DNA of 44,557 bases from a virus: positions 1-44,557 of IMG/VR virus record IMGVR_UViG_3300010160_000080; one strand, written 5' to 3'. Shown piece by piece: positions 28,406 through 36,503 of this stretch. Positions within the stretch are counted from its first letter, which is position 1. Each line of letters starts with the position of its first letter. Both the position numbers and the translations under genes were made by a program. The notes under the pieces were generated by a model, which had not been told where the DNA came from, searched no databases, and saw only the letters and a list, made by a program, of their open reading frames with translations.

Positions 28406-31114
28406 TTATTTACCCAACAATCTTCTGATTGTGTCCAGGTCTTCTTGACCCTCTTTCACATCTTTCTTGTTGTCTACACCCTTAAATGCCTTGTTTAACA
28501 TATCAGTGGCGTCCGTAGTTGCTTGCTTGGCGGTAATTCCTTTAGCTGTATATTGCTTCTTACCAGCATCTGGATCTTTTTTGTCTCTAGAACCGTATGT
28601 GCCGTGACTGGCACCGCTACCGTCACGTCCTGAAGGTGTTTGGTTCTTGTCCATTTCACTCAACGCCTCTTCTGGTAGTACACCTTTAGGTCCACCGCGC
28701 ATACTGTATGGGCTAGACATTTTCATGCCATCCATACGAGATTTAGTCAATGTACCTTTTTTACCTGCCCTATCTGTTTTATATACATCATTAGGGCCTG
28801 CTATACTTCTTCCACCTAATGTATCAAAGTTGTGTGCTTCGCCGCCGCCATGCCTTGCTATAAAAGTTCCTCTTAATATGTTCATAGCATCCCCAATGGA
28901 ACTGAATGTTCCTTTGATATCACCCCCGTAATCACCTGACTTATCTTCAAAGTCGATAGAAATTTTGCCAGTTTGTGGATTATGACGAACAACACCATCT
29001 GCATAGTAACCGCCTTCACGATCATCAAAGTAGAAAACTTCTTGACCTTCGTCATTTTGTTCTTGGTGCCAGCCGCCTAGTGTATCCATTGCTTTGGCAA
29101 AATTACCTTCACCCTCATTAAATTTAAATTTCTTTATTTGATCAGTACTGTGTCCAGTTTTTCTTCCAGGCTGTTCAGCATGTTTTTCTTCTGGACTATC
29201 AGGATGTGTTGTATCATCATATCCACCGTATACTCCGGCACCAGATTGATGTTTAGTTACACCATCTTTGCGTATGACTTTACCACCTTTGTGAGTAGGT
29301 GTTTCAGCTTCTTCAACTGTTTCCCCGGCTCTGAATCTTTTAACCATTGCTCTAAGTGCTTCAAGTTTGTCATCAGGCACATCCATGTAATGGGCGTGTC
29401 CTAATTTTTTTGAGGCTTTGCCTAACGCAGTAAAGTGATCCATCTTATCATGATTTTGCTTTGGTTCACTTCTTAATGAACTGTCAGCTTGACCCATGTC
29501 AACTTCTTCAATGCGTTCTTCATCTTTAGGATGAGCCATGTTAGGCTTACCATGTTGTGCATGAGATGGTATACCGGCTTTCTTTTGTAGGTCTTTTAAT
29601 ACGTCATCTTCATGACCTAATTTGTCTAACACTTTGCCGCCAACTTTCTTTAGTGTGTCTAACACACCTTCTTCAACTTCAAATTTGTTCTTAATATCAC
29701 GCTTCATTGCATCACTATCTTGTTTGTGAAGTTTACCTGTTTTAGTAATTCTGTTAGGTGACATGTTTTTACGCATCTGCTTGAATTCTAAATCGTCATG
29801 TCCCGTTGAATACCCCGGGCGAGGAAAATGCATACTAGGACCATTTGCTATACTATTAGCAGTTCTGTCACCAAACTCTGCACGAATCTGTGCAATGATA
29901 TCTTCATGGTCATCATCACCCATATATTCAGGATCGGTTGCATCAGTGTATGCATCTATTAAGTCATTGAGCCTTGCCTTTTTTTCTGGATCTAAACCTT
30001 CATCTAAATCATCTTCGTCTTCAGGAATACCTTGTGGATTATTACTTGTTAAGCTTTCTTCTTCACTAACTATTGGCTCTACTGGTTGTTGACTAGCTTC
30101 ACCACCGCCACCACCTTCAATTAAACTATCAGCCCATTCAGTTAGTTCATCTACTTCAGCCATTTCAGTAATGTTCTTGCTTAGTTTAGCTAATATTGGC
30201 ATTACTGATTCAATACGAGGATCTAAGCTACTAGACATAAACATTTCGCTTAAGTCAATACTACCTTCATCTTCCATAAGTGCTGGAGTATAACTTTCAA
30301 AGTAGGCGTTGTAACCACGGTGTCCAGCTAACTTGCTTAGATTCTCACGCAGTTGTTGATAATGATTGACACCTTCAGTAACTAAACGCTGAGTTGATTC
30401 GTTGAATTGACCATTGCGAGTAGCACGAACAAATGCACCCATCTTTTGATATTCTTCACAAAGACTACCAATGTGATTCCAACGTTCATCATGAGGATTT
30501 CCACCTTCGGCAATATGTCTAGCATACACACGTGCGATACCAGGTTTAGTTGTAGGTGCTAAAAATCTTTCACCTTGTTCATTCTCTAAAAAGATACGCT
30601 CTACGTTGCGATAACGTTGCTCACCTTCTTCAATTTGACGACTATGTTGAATAATCATTTTTACGTTAGGAACGTTGTCACTGTAACTTGCTTTTTTGCC
30701 CATTGGATAGTAACCTTCTTGTACTGATTCTTTTTTCTTCATATATACCCTTTTTGCCATGTCATGCTTCAGATTGTCTACATTACGTAATTCAAAACTC
30801 AATTGATATGATTGTGCGAAACGCTTTAACTGATTTAGTAATTGGTACCAAGATACATCTCCTGAACCTGTTTCTTCTTTTTCACTGTCAGCTACTTTGT
30901 CATTAAAGTAAATGATTAATTTATGAGCACCATCAATTGATATGGTGACTTTTCCGTAGTTCTCTCCGTCTTTGATAAAATCAAATTGAAAGACTTCAGC
31001 TTCTTCTGGGGTAGGGATCTCCTTACCAGAAGTATCTAACATAGTAGGATCATACCCTTTACTATGTAAAAGGTCGAAAAGTGAGCGATTTAAAGATTCT
31101 GAATTTTTTGGCAT
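28406..31114 (-). CDS. Large multi-domain phage protein next to terminase (902 aa)
   Basis: A 902-residue protein. The first 125 residues form an alpha/beta domain (AEVFQFDFIKDGENYGKVTI, KLIIYFNDK). Residues 130-320 are helical (RYRNVERIFLENEQG, HIAEGGNPHDERWNHIG). From 340 on it is acidic and low-complexity (EEDEDDLDEGLDPEKK, GGKVIRKDGVTK) with short 'EEG' or 'EVEEG' points where a prohead protease could cut. Near 680-780 is a small domain (GYYADGVVRHNP, ISIDFEDKSGD). The C-terminus is Lys/Gly-rich. No enzyme signature. Placed directly after terminase, it resembles internal head or virion-packaged proteins; that is inference. A late box abuts its ATG. Confidence 0.65.
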   Translation of the reverse strand: MPKNSESLNRSLFDLLHSKGYDPTMLDTSGKEIPTPEEAEVFQFDFIKDGENYGKVTISIDGAHKLIIYFNDKVADSEKEETGSGDVSWYQLLNQLKRFAQSYQLSFELRNVDNLKHDMAKRVYMKKKESVQEGYYPMGKKASYSDNVPNVKMIIQHSRQIEEGEQRYRNVERIFLENEQGERFLAPTTKPGIARVYARHIAEGGNPHDERWNHIGSLCEEYQKMGAFVRATRNGQFNESTQRLVTEGVNHYQQLRENLSKLAGHRGYNAYFESYTPALMEDEGSIDLSEMFMSSSLDPRIESVMPILAKLSKNITEMAEVDELTEWADSLIEGGGGGEASQQPVEPIVSEEESLTSNNPQGIPEDEDDLDEGLDPEKKARLNDLIDAYTDATDPEYMGDDDHEDIIAQIRAEFGDRTANSIANGPSMHFPRPGYSTGHDDLEFKQMRKNMSPNRITKTGKLHKQDSDAMKRDIKNKFEVEEGVLDTLKKVGGKVLDKLGHEDDVLKDLQKKAGIPSHAQHGKPNMAHPKDEERIEEVDMGQADSSLRSEPKQNHDKMDHFTALGKASKKLGHAHYMDVPDDKLEALRAMVKRFRAGETVEEAETPTHKGGKVIRKDGVTKHQSGAGVYGGYDDTTHPDSPEEKHAEQPGRKTGHSTDQIKKFKFNEGEGNFAKAMDTLGGWHQEQNDEGQEVFYFDDREGGYYADGVVRHNPQTGKISIDFEDKSGDYGGDIKGTFSSIGDAMNILRGTFIARHGGGEAHNFDTLGGRSIAGPNDVYKTDRAGKKGTLTKSRMDGMKMSSPYSMRGGPKGVLPEEALSEMDKNQTPSGRDGSGASHGTYGSRDKKDPDAGKKQYTAKGITAKQATTDATDMLNKAFKGVDNKKDVKEGQEDLDTIRRLLGK

Positions 31115-31117
31115 AAT

Positions 31118-31126
31118 GTATTTATC
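31118..31126 (-). promoter_or_regulatory. Late promoter box (GATAAATAC) at the 902-aa gene
   Basis: Minus-strand GATAAATAC three bases before the ATG at 31114 and overlapping the terminase stop. Start-codon proximity implies a leaderless or near-leaderless mRNA if used. Confidence 0.4.
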
Positions 31127-32687
31127 AACTTATCACAGCAAAGAAGGGTAACGGAGCTATGAATTCATCATGGTCTCTGATTTGACTCTCTAATTCAAAG
31201 TGATAATCACTTAACTGTTGCATCATTCTAACTGCCAACAAGCTAGACATAATCAAATCGTCTGTATCACCAATTTTAGCCGCATAACTACCACCATGAG
31301 CAACAAAAGCCTTTAATTCACTGATAAGACTACGACTATTTACCCTTAGTTTTTTACTCTCAACAAGTGTCTTGAACTTAGCACAGGCTGCTAGTTTGCT
31401 TTTGTTAGTTGTGTTAAAACCTTTGCGTCCTGGCTTACCAACTTCACTTAAAAATATACCCGGTATGTTGCTTTCACCGTATTCATGAAGTGAAACTACA
31501 GCAGCTTCTCCGATGCTGTTATTTTCAACTGAGTAATATATATTATTTGGCTCACCTGTACATTCACCAATGTACTTACAAATCTGTGCTAATAGTTTAA
31601 CTTGACTTGGAATATCAGTTTTGTTGTGCTTCCATTCACCAATCTGATTTGTTGTGTTAGCTTCAAAGATTTGAATAGCGGCAGGGTCGCCCCCTGTACC
31701 CAAACTTGGATCTAGTGCAACTGCATATATACTACCTTTTACAGGTTTCTTATACCAGCGTACTTGTCCTTGACGGAAGATAGGCTCAATACCATCCATC
31801 ATTAATAGTGTGTTTGGGTTGATTAATGTTTCGTCAGCAATAATAAATTCGCAACCAATCTCTCGGTTGAAACGATCTTCACCTAGCTGTGCTTTTATTT
31901 CATCAGCCCACTTTTGATCTCTACCTGGTTGTTCACTCCAGTGAGCACGATATGCTCTGAATCCGTTTATACCTAGTTCAGTTGTATTACCAAAGTCATC
32001 TTCGGTTTTGTTAGCACCCTTCCAAATATAAGCAAACTGATCCTCATCACTGTTTGGTGTACTTGTAATAATAGCTTTACCACCAGTTGACAATGTAGGA
32101 GTAATAGCTGTCCAGAATTCTTTAGCGATACTTGGTCTAACGAACGCAAACTCATCTAAGTATAATAGTGTAATAGACATACCACGACCAGTGTTTTCAG
32201 TAGTCGTTGCACTTACAATACGAGATCCATTTTCAAAGTCTAATGAGCCTTTGTTGTATGTTGTTACACCTGCTTTAATGTGGTCAGGACAGTTCTCATA
32301 TGCGTACCGGATACGTTGCATAATCTCCTGAGCACCTGTATATTTGTGTGCCGCAACTAAGATAGTACTGTCTGGCACAAACATGGCGTACCAGAGTAGA
32401 TATCCGGCCGCTGAAGTTGATTTACCTGATTGTCGAGGCATTAAACTAATTGAATAGCGAAAGTTGTGATAGGTTTCGATTAATCGTTTTTGATAGGGCC
32501 ACGGGTGATAAACCATACTACCCTTTGTAGGGTGTTGTATCATAAAGAAGTTATCCATAAAATATAGATAACCTGTATCAGGGTCACAGCATTTTATAAA
32601 ATCATGTAGTTCTATGTCAGTTTTAAAAACTGTTTTAGTATAAGGATTTTTTACTAATGATGGTCCGTTGCTTAATAGCTTACTCAT
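31125..32687 (-). CDS. 17: Large terminase subunit (gp17-like)
   Basis: A 520-residue packaging motor. ATPase: Walker A MPRQSGKST at 83-91, Walker B LLYLDEFAFV at about 168-177 with the catalytic Glu, and motif III TSTPNSDEDQF. Nuclease: VALDPSLGTGG (first Asp) at about 325, the VENNSIGEA segment, and the final acidic DTDDLIMSS near 488. T4 gp17 is 610 residues; this one lacks part of the N-terminal extension. It cuts concatemers and drives DNA into the prohead using ATP. A perfect TATAAATA late box stands just upstream. Confidence 0.95.
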   Translation of the reverse strand: MSKLLSNGPSLVKNPYTKTVFKTDIELHDFIKCCDPDTGYLYFMDNFFMIQHPTKGSMVYHPWPYQKRLIETYHNFRYSISLMPRQSGKSTSAAGYLLWYAMFVPDSTILVAAHKYTGAQEIMQRIRYAYENCPDHIKAGVTTYNKGSLDFENGSRIVSATTTENTGRGMSITLLYLDEFAFVRPSIAKEFWTAITPTLSTGGKAIITSTPNSDEDQFAYIWKGANKTEDDFGNTTELGINGFRAYRAHWSEQPGRDQKWADEIKAQLGEDRFNREIGCEFIIADETLINPNTLLMMDGIEPIFRQGQVRWYKKPVKGSIYAVALDPSLGTGGDPAAIQIFEANTTNQIGEWKHNKTDIPSQVKLLAQICKYIGECTGEPNNIYYSVENNSIGEAAVVSLHEYGESNIPGIFLSEVGKPGRKGFNTTNKSKLAACAKFKTLVESKKLRVNSRSLISELKAFVAHGGSYAAKIGDTDDLIMSSLLAVRMMQQLSDYHFELESQIRDHDEFIAPLPFFAVIS

Positions 32688-32692
32688 AAAGA

Positions 32693-32701
32693 GTATTTAT
32701 A
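32693..32701 (-). promoter_or_regulatory. Perfect T4 late promoter (TATAAATAC) for terminase
   Basis: Minus-strand TATAAATAC, an exact T4 late consensus, five bases above the ATG at 32687. The distance to the ATG is shorter than usual for a leadered late mRNA. Confidence 0.6.
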
Positions 32702-32725
32702 TGGGCAATTTAATAATGATATTAA

Positions 32726-32749
32726 ATAAGCACTCCTAAGAGTGCTTAT
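32726..32749 (-). terminator. Hairpin terminator after the 226-aa gene
   Basis: Stem ATAAGCACTC / GAGTGCTTAT, four-base loop, followed on the minus strand by TTAATAT rather than a pure T run. The stop codon TAA lies inside the stem. It separates this gene from the terminase unit. Confidence 0.6.
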
Positions 32750-33426
32750 CTTAAATTTTGAAGAAATTCATCATATTTTTCAAAAACTGTTAATCTATAT
32801 TCACTAGTAGAAAGACGGTCTTGCATTTTTATGTTTTTAACTATACTATTATATCTTTCACTAGTCATTGGCTTCCCATTAATTTGTTGAAACAGTGATG
32901 CAATATAGTCTACCTCAAATAAATCCTTGAAATTTACAATATAATCATATTCATCTAACACTTCACTATCTTCATTTTGAATTAAATCCAAAGTAGTGTA
33001 TACAAGATTAAACATCCAGAAAAGTGAGTAATCAAGTTTTTCTGCTGGAATAGGTAATTTTAATTCTTCATGTGTTAGGGTTATTATGTGTTCTCTGTCA
33101 TATACAAGGACCTTGTTGAGTGCCATCCACGCTAGGTCAAATTTTTCTATTAAGGTATTGGCTACTATTTTAATTTTTACTAACTTGTGTTTATTAGCCT
33201 TAATAAACAATTCTTTCCAAGAACTAAATTTTTTTGAAAAGTTAGGTATATTAGTGTATATTTCTAATTTTCCATGAGTTTTCACACATAATGCAAGTGG
33301 TGGTAATTTTGCATATGAATTCAATAGACCGGTTATATATTGGTCTCTAGCACCAGTATATAAACAATTATTTAAAAAATCTCCCCTGCCGCCAATAAAA
33401 TAATTTGTAAAAAATCTTTTGGTCAT
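32746..33426 (-). CDS. Hypothetical protein, possibly sulfotransferase-like
   Basis: A 226-residue protein. FIGGRGDFLNNCLY at about 11-24 could be a degenerate P-loop of the PAPS-binding type, and LCVKTHGKLEI follows as a second strand. The later DYIVNFKDLFEVDYIASLF is like the sulfotransferase segment that contacts the 3'-phosphate, where VNFEDL is common. The canonical PKSGTTWL is absent, so the call is weak. No membrane segment. It is next to a methyltransferase, and both could alter a surface sugar or small molecule. Confidence 0.4.
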   Translation of the reverse strand: MTKRFFTNYFIGGRGDFLNNCLYTGARDQYITGLLNSYAKLPPLALCVKTHGKLEIYTNIPNFSKKFSSWKELFIKANKHKLVKIKIVANTLIEKFDLAWMALNKVLVYDREHIITLTHEELKLPIPAEKLDYSLFWMFNLVYTTLDLIQNEDSEVLDEYDYIVNFKDLFEVDYIASLFQQINGKPMTSERYNSIVKNIKMQDRLSTSEYRLTVFEKYDEFLQNLR

Positions 33427-33430
33427 CTAC

Positions 33431-34123
33431 TTACTTGATATCTAGAGGCCTTTGTTTAGTGACCATTATACAGTAGAACTTCTCTCTAGCTTTAAAATCT
33501 TCACCTGTGTCTGGGTTTGTTCCACCAATGTCAAATTCTAAATTGTTGAATTCATTGATATTGAAACCGCAACGAGTTAGCAGTGCTACTAATTGATTTT
33601 CACCCAAGATGCTGTAGTGATTCAAGTTATATTCGTGCCTTCTTTCACAATCAGGAGCCGGTACCTCAATATACATCTTACTACCTTGCTTTAACACACG
33701 ATTGTATTCCATGATTGTAAAGATAGGGTACGGACTATGTTCTAATGCATGACGCAAAAAAATAAAGTCAACGCTTTCATCATAATAACCTTCACGCTGT
33801 GGTAAAAAGCTCATATCATATTTTTTGATAGTATGTCCTTTTTCCTCACACAGTTTAATATCTCCGGGACTTAATGAAACCCCTAGATAGTTAGTAAATT
33901 CATTAGCTTTTAACCAATCTAAGAAATATCCAGGACCGCATCCCAAATCTAAAATTTTAGCATCTTTTGCTAGGTTAAGTGGACCTACATATTTGTCTGC
34001 AATTTGTTTAGTAAGTTGTTCATGCATTGGGCTTGTGCCCTCATCATATATATGAGCAGTATACAACCACTCATTATAGAATTTAAGTTTAATTAGGTCG
34101 AGAGTAGTGTTGATATCAATCAT
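33431..34123 (-). CDS. Class I SAM-dependent methyltransferase
   Basis: A 230-residue enzyme. Motif I KILDLGCGPGYFLDW (about 56-70) binds S-adenosylmethionine; motif II-like GVSLSPGDIKLCEEKG follows; FIFLRHALEHSPYP (about 125) is motif IV with the H..EH of UbiE/Methyltransf_11 enzymes; and KMYIEVPAPD is motif V-VI. This family methylates small molecules, sugars or proteins; DNA methylation motifs (DPPY) are absent. It lies four bases from the sulfotransferase-like gene. Late or surface modification is inferred. Confidence 0.85.
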   Translation of the reverse strand: MIDINTTLDLIKLKFYNEWLYTAHIYDEGTSPMHEQLTKQIADKYVGPLNLAKDAKILDLGCGPGYFLDWLKANEFTNYLGVSLSPGDIKLCEEKGHTIKKYDMSFLPQREGYYDESVDFIFLRHALEHSPYPIFTIMEYNRVLKQGSKMYIEVPAPDCERRHEYNLNHYSILGENQLVALLTRCGFNINEFNNLEFDIGGTNPDTGEDFKAREKFYCIMVTKQRPLDIK

Positions 34124-34175
34124 TAAGAATCCTGTAATTTGATATAATTACTTATTCTCAAAACTGATGGTAGAA

Positions 34176-34550
34176 TTATTTTCTTTTATAACCTTTAAAG
34201 GGTTTAACTGTACTTTGAATATTTGTGCTGTCTAATTCTTTACTTCTTAAATCACCCTTATTTAAATCGTGATATTCTGATCCGGCAGCCTTGTATGCCA
34301 TCATTAACATATCTTGTTCTTCTTGGGTGTATGGTACTGCGATATTATATCTTCCGGCCCAACTCTCGCCGTCAATGTCTGGAACAAACGTACCATCGGT
34401 GGTGGCTACAGCCATCATTATTCTATTCAACTCATATGTACGATCGGCACAATTTTCATCACGGAACTTATGCAAACCTATAGTTGACATTTGTTTTCTA
34501 TTTCCTATTTTACCGATTCTAGATTCGGATACAAATTCGTTTGCTCTCAT
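34176..34550 (-). CDS. MRAxEF-family small virion-type protein, copy B
   Basis: A 124-residue protein with N-terminus MRANEFVSESRIGKIG and C-terminus VKPFKGYKRK. The middle has NRIMMAVATTDGTFVPDID, WAGRYNIAVPYTQEEQ, DMLMMAYKAAG and HDLNKGDLRSKELDSTN, a pattern I recognise from small proteins of T4-like aquatic phages. The N-terminal peptide resembles, in length and form, the capsid-targeting peptides of T4 internal head proteins. It is a tandem relative of the gene upstream, joined by ATGA. It is probably packaged in or bound to the virion (inference). Confidence 0.65.
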   Translation of the reverse strand: MRANEFVSESRIGKIGNRKQMSTIGLHKFRDENCADRTYELNRIMMAVATTDGTFVPDIDGESWAGRYNIAVPYTQEEQDMLMMAYKAAGSEYHDLNKGDLRSKELDSTNIQSTVKPFKGYKRK

Positions 34551-34921
34551 TTTCTCTTATATCCTTTAAAACCCTTCAAGGGACTAACTGTGCCAGTGTC
34601 AGGTGTTTCTTCGCTATCTTTACTAGTAACTAGTTGCTTACCACTAAGTCCCATTTCACCTAAAGCAAAATCAATATCGTCTGCTACATCCGGATTCATA
34701 TAACCGGACACTAGTTGATTTTCTCCCCAAACAGAATCCTTATCCATTCTAGATATATCACCATTACGTGCGGCCCTCGCACCTGCTAATGCTACAGAAA
34801 ATCTATATTGCAAATATGCATTTTGATTTTGTAATTCTGGTATTACCCAAGTAGAGGGCATTGGTTTAGTAATTCTATCAGGTAGATTACTTTGTTCAGT
34901 GATAAATTCTTTGGCTCGCAT
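34547..34921 (-). CDS. MRAxEF-family small virion-type protein, copy A
   Basis: A 124-residue protein, the same length as copy B, with MRAKEFITEQSNLP at the start and SPLKGFKGYKRK at the end. The central part (YLQYRFSVALAGARAARNG, DKDSVWGENQLVSGYMN) follows the same helix layout as copy B but with low identity. FITE is a plausible prohead protease site (hydrophobic-x-Glu). It starts one base after the fibre gene's stop. Duplication with divergence is the simplest origin. Confidence 0.65.
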   Translation of the reverse strand: MRAKEFITEQSNLPDRITKPMPSTWVIPELQNQNAYLQYRFSVALAGARAARNGDISRMDKDSVWGENQLVSGYMNPDVADDIDFALGEMGLSGKQLVTSKDSEETPDTGTVSPLKGFKGYKRK

Positions 34922-34922
34922 T

Positions 34923-36200
34923 TTAATTCTCTGTAATAAGATCCATACCGTTTTCAGTACTCATGATACTGTCAACATAGTCATTCAATCCGATATTTAA
35001 TCCGGTTATTGAACTACCAATATAAGTTGTTTGAGCTGCAATAAAGTGTAGAATTACTTCATCTTGCAATGGTTGAACAAATATAATAACATTACCATCT
35101 GCCACATCCATACTATATCGTGTCACCGGGGTTCCAGAGAATGTAGTACCATATCCAGTATATTTGACACCTAATTTATTATTAGTAATTTGTGCTGAAA
35201 TTATAATATCTTGACTGTCTCCGGTGTTGTCAATTGAACTGCGAATTTGAAAATTACCTTGTGTAAAAGTATCTGTTGGTAAAGACAATATAACTTGATC
35301 CGGCTCTAGTCCAACTGAGTATACAGTATATGTGTTTGTTGTAGTATAGAATAGATTACTGAAGTTGTTGTTAATTTTACCAAACGCTACACGAAGTGGA
35401 TCACCTTCACCGTCGTTAGGTACTGCTCCAATATTAATATATTCTTGTGCCCCATACGGTCCTGCTGTTACGCTATATTCTATTGCTGTAGTTGGTACTT
35501 GTGATAAATTATTCAAATACAAATTCGTAGCATTAATTGTAATATTACCACTAACATTTGGTTCTGTTCTGGCTGAACTATTTAACGATTGTAATTCGTT
35601 ATTAGCTGTAGGGGCAAACGCAAATAATGTTGAAAAGTTATTGTTAGTTTTCTGAAAGGCAGTCATCACAGGATCACCTAACCCATCATTAGCTATTTTA
35701 CCTAAATTAATAATCTCTTGCAGGTCACCCAAGATTACTGTGTTGAAAGTGTCTAGTAACTTGGTATTTGTTGTACCTTCAGAAAATAATGTTGTAAAAT
35801 TTTTATTAATCTTTTGGAATACAATTCTTAATGAATCACCCTTGTTTTTAGGATTGTTGTTTATTGTAATTAAGTCAGGTTTAGCTAGAGAAGAATTTGT
35901 TTGATTATTAATCTTAAACAATGTTGAAAAGTTATTGTTAATCTTTTCAAACGCTACACGGAATGAGTCACCCTTGCCATCATTCTTAGTAACACCCAAA
36001 TTGATAGGTTCCTGATTGACTTTTGATAAGATGGGCTGTATAGTAGCCGGTTGATTAGTATTAAATTGAGAGCCAAAATAGATATTATTAGTACTGATAG
36101 TAATATCATTGCTAGTCGTTGTTGGTATAGCGGTTACTGTTTGCGTGGTTGCGCTAGAACTGTTGGACTGGGGTGTTGTATCAATAACGTGTGTTGCCAT
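34923..36200 (-). CDS. Repeat-containing fibre / virion protein
   Basis: A 425-residue protein with four copies of a motif of the type NDGxGDxxRxAFxKINNNFSxLF (around 77-97, 116-139, 169-192 and 262-285). Such GD...AF.K.N.NF repeats occur in fibre and baseplate-linked proteins of T4-like aquatic phages. The N-terminus is Thr/Ser-rich and flexible; the C-terminal 130 residues are strand-rich (TVYSVGLEPDQVILSLP, NVIIFVQPLQDEVILHF), probably the receptor- or partner-facing part. It is followed by the two MRAxEF genes in one transcript and preceded by a late box in a hairpin. Confidence 0.78.
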   Translation of the reverse strand: MATHVIDTTPQSNSSSATTQTVTAIPTTTSNDITISTNNIYFGSQFNTNQPATIQPILSKVNQEPINLGVTKNDGKGDSFRVAFEKINNNFSTLFKINNQTNSSLAKPDLITINNNPKNKGDSLRIVFQKINKNFTTLFSEGTTNTKLLDTFNTVILGDLQEIINLGKIANDGLGDPVMTAFQKTNNNFSTLFAFAPTANNELQSLNSSARTEPNVSGNITINATNLYLNNLSQVPTTAIEYSVTAGPYGAQEYINIGAVPNDGEGDPLRVAFGKINNNFSNLFYTTTNTYTVYSVGLEPDQVILSLPTDTFTQGNFQIRSSIDNTGDSQDIIISAQITNNKLGVKYTGYGTTFSGTPVTRYSMDVADGNVIIFVQPLQDEVILHFIAAQTTYIGSSITGLNIGLNDYVDSIMSTENGMDLITEN

Positions 36201-36203
36201 AAT

Positions 36204-36232
36204 AATCTTAGATATAGTATTTATCTAAGATT
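36204..36232 (-). promoter_or_regulatory. Late promoter box inside a perfect inverted repeat
   Basis: An 11-bp perfect inverted repeat (36204-36214 with 36222-36232, seven-base loop) holds GATAAATAC at 36217-36225 on the minus strand. It lies between the spanin stop and the fibre ATG at 36200. It could be both promoter and a weak terminator for the spanin genes. Confidence 0.5.
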
Positions 36233-36503
36233 AGTTGTTTATGTTGTCAGAAATTTTCTTCTGTTTAGTATACCATTCTTGCCAATTTTCAACTTCATTT
36301 CTACAATCATGGTATTTCATATAGTTTTTGGTTATTACGACTATCAACTCACTGAGTAACACAGTAGGTTTGTCAATTATATCTAAGTCGGGGCATTTTT
36401 CCATCAATTCTTTAGGGGCCTGGGGGAATTCTTGTTTAACTGGTACTGGATTGCTAGCACATGCTGTTAGAAAGATAACGCAAAATAGTAGTATATTTTT
36501 CAT
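36231..36503 (-). CDS. Outer-membrane lipoprotein spanin (Rz1-like)
   Basis: A 90-residue protein with a signal peptide MKNILLFCVIFLTAC, where LTAC is a lipobox and C15 the lipidated residue. The mature part begins ASNPVPVKQEFPQAP, Pro-rich as in Rz1-type o-spanins. The C-terminal half is helical (LSELIVVITKNYMKYHDC). It would sit on the inner face of the outer membrane and, with the inner-membrane partner encoded just upstream, fuse the membranes at lysis. The ATG overlaps the partner's stop (ATGA). At 90 residues it is longer than lambda Rz1 (60). Confidence 0.8.
   Translation of the reverse strand: MKNILLFCVIFLTACASNPVPVKQEFPQAPKELMEKCPDLDIIDKPTVLLSELIVVITKNYMKYHDCRNEVENWQEWYTKQKKISDNINN

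Noticed and set aside
29763-30092. Plus-strand 109-aa frame opposite the 902-aa gene
   Set aside because: Ser/Leu-rich shadow of an acidic coding region on the other strand; no start signals.
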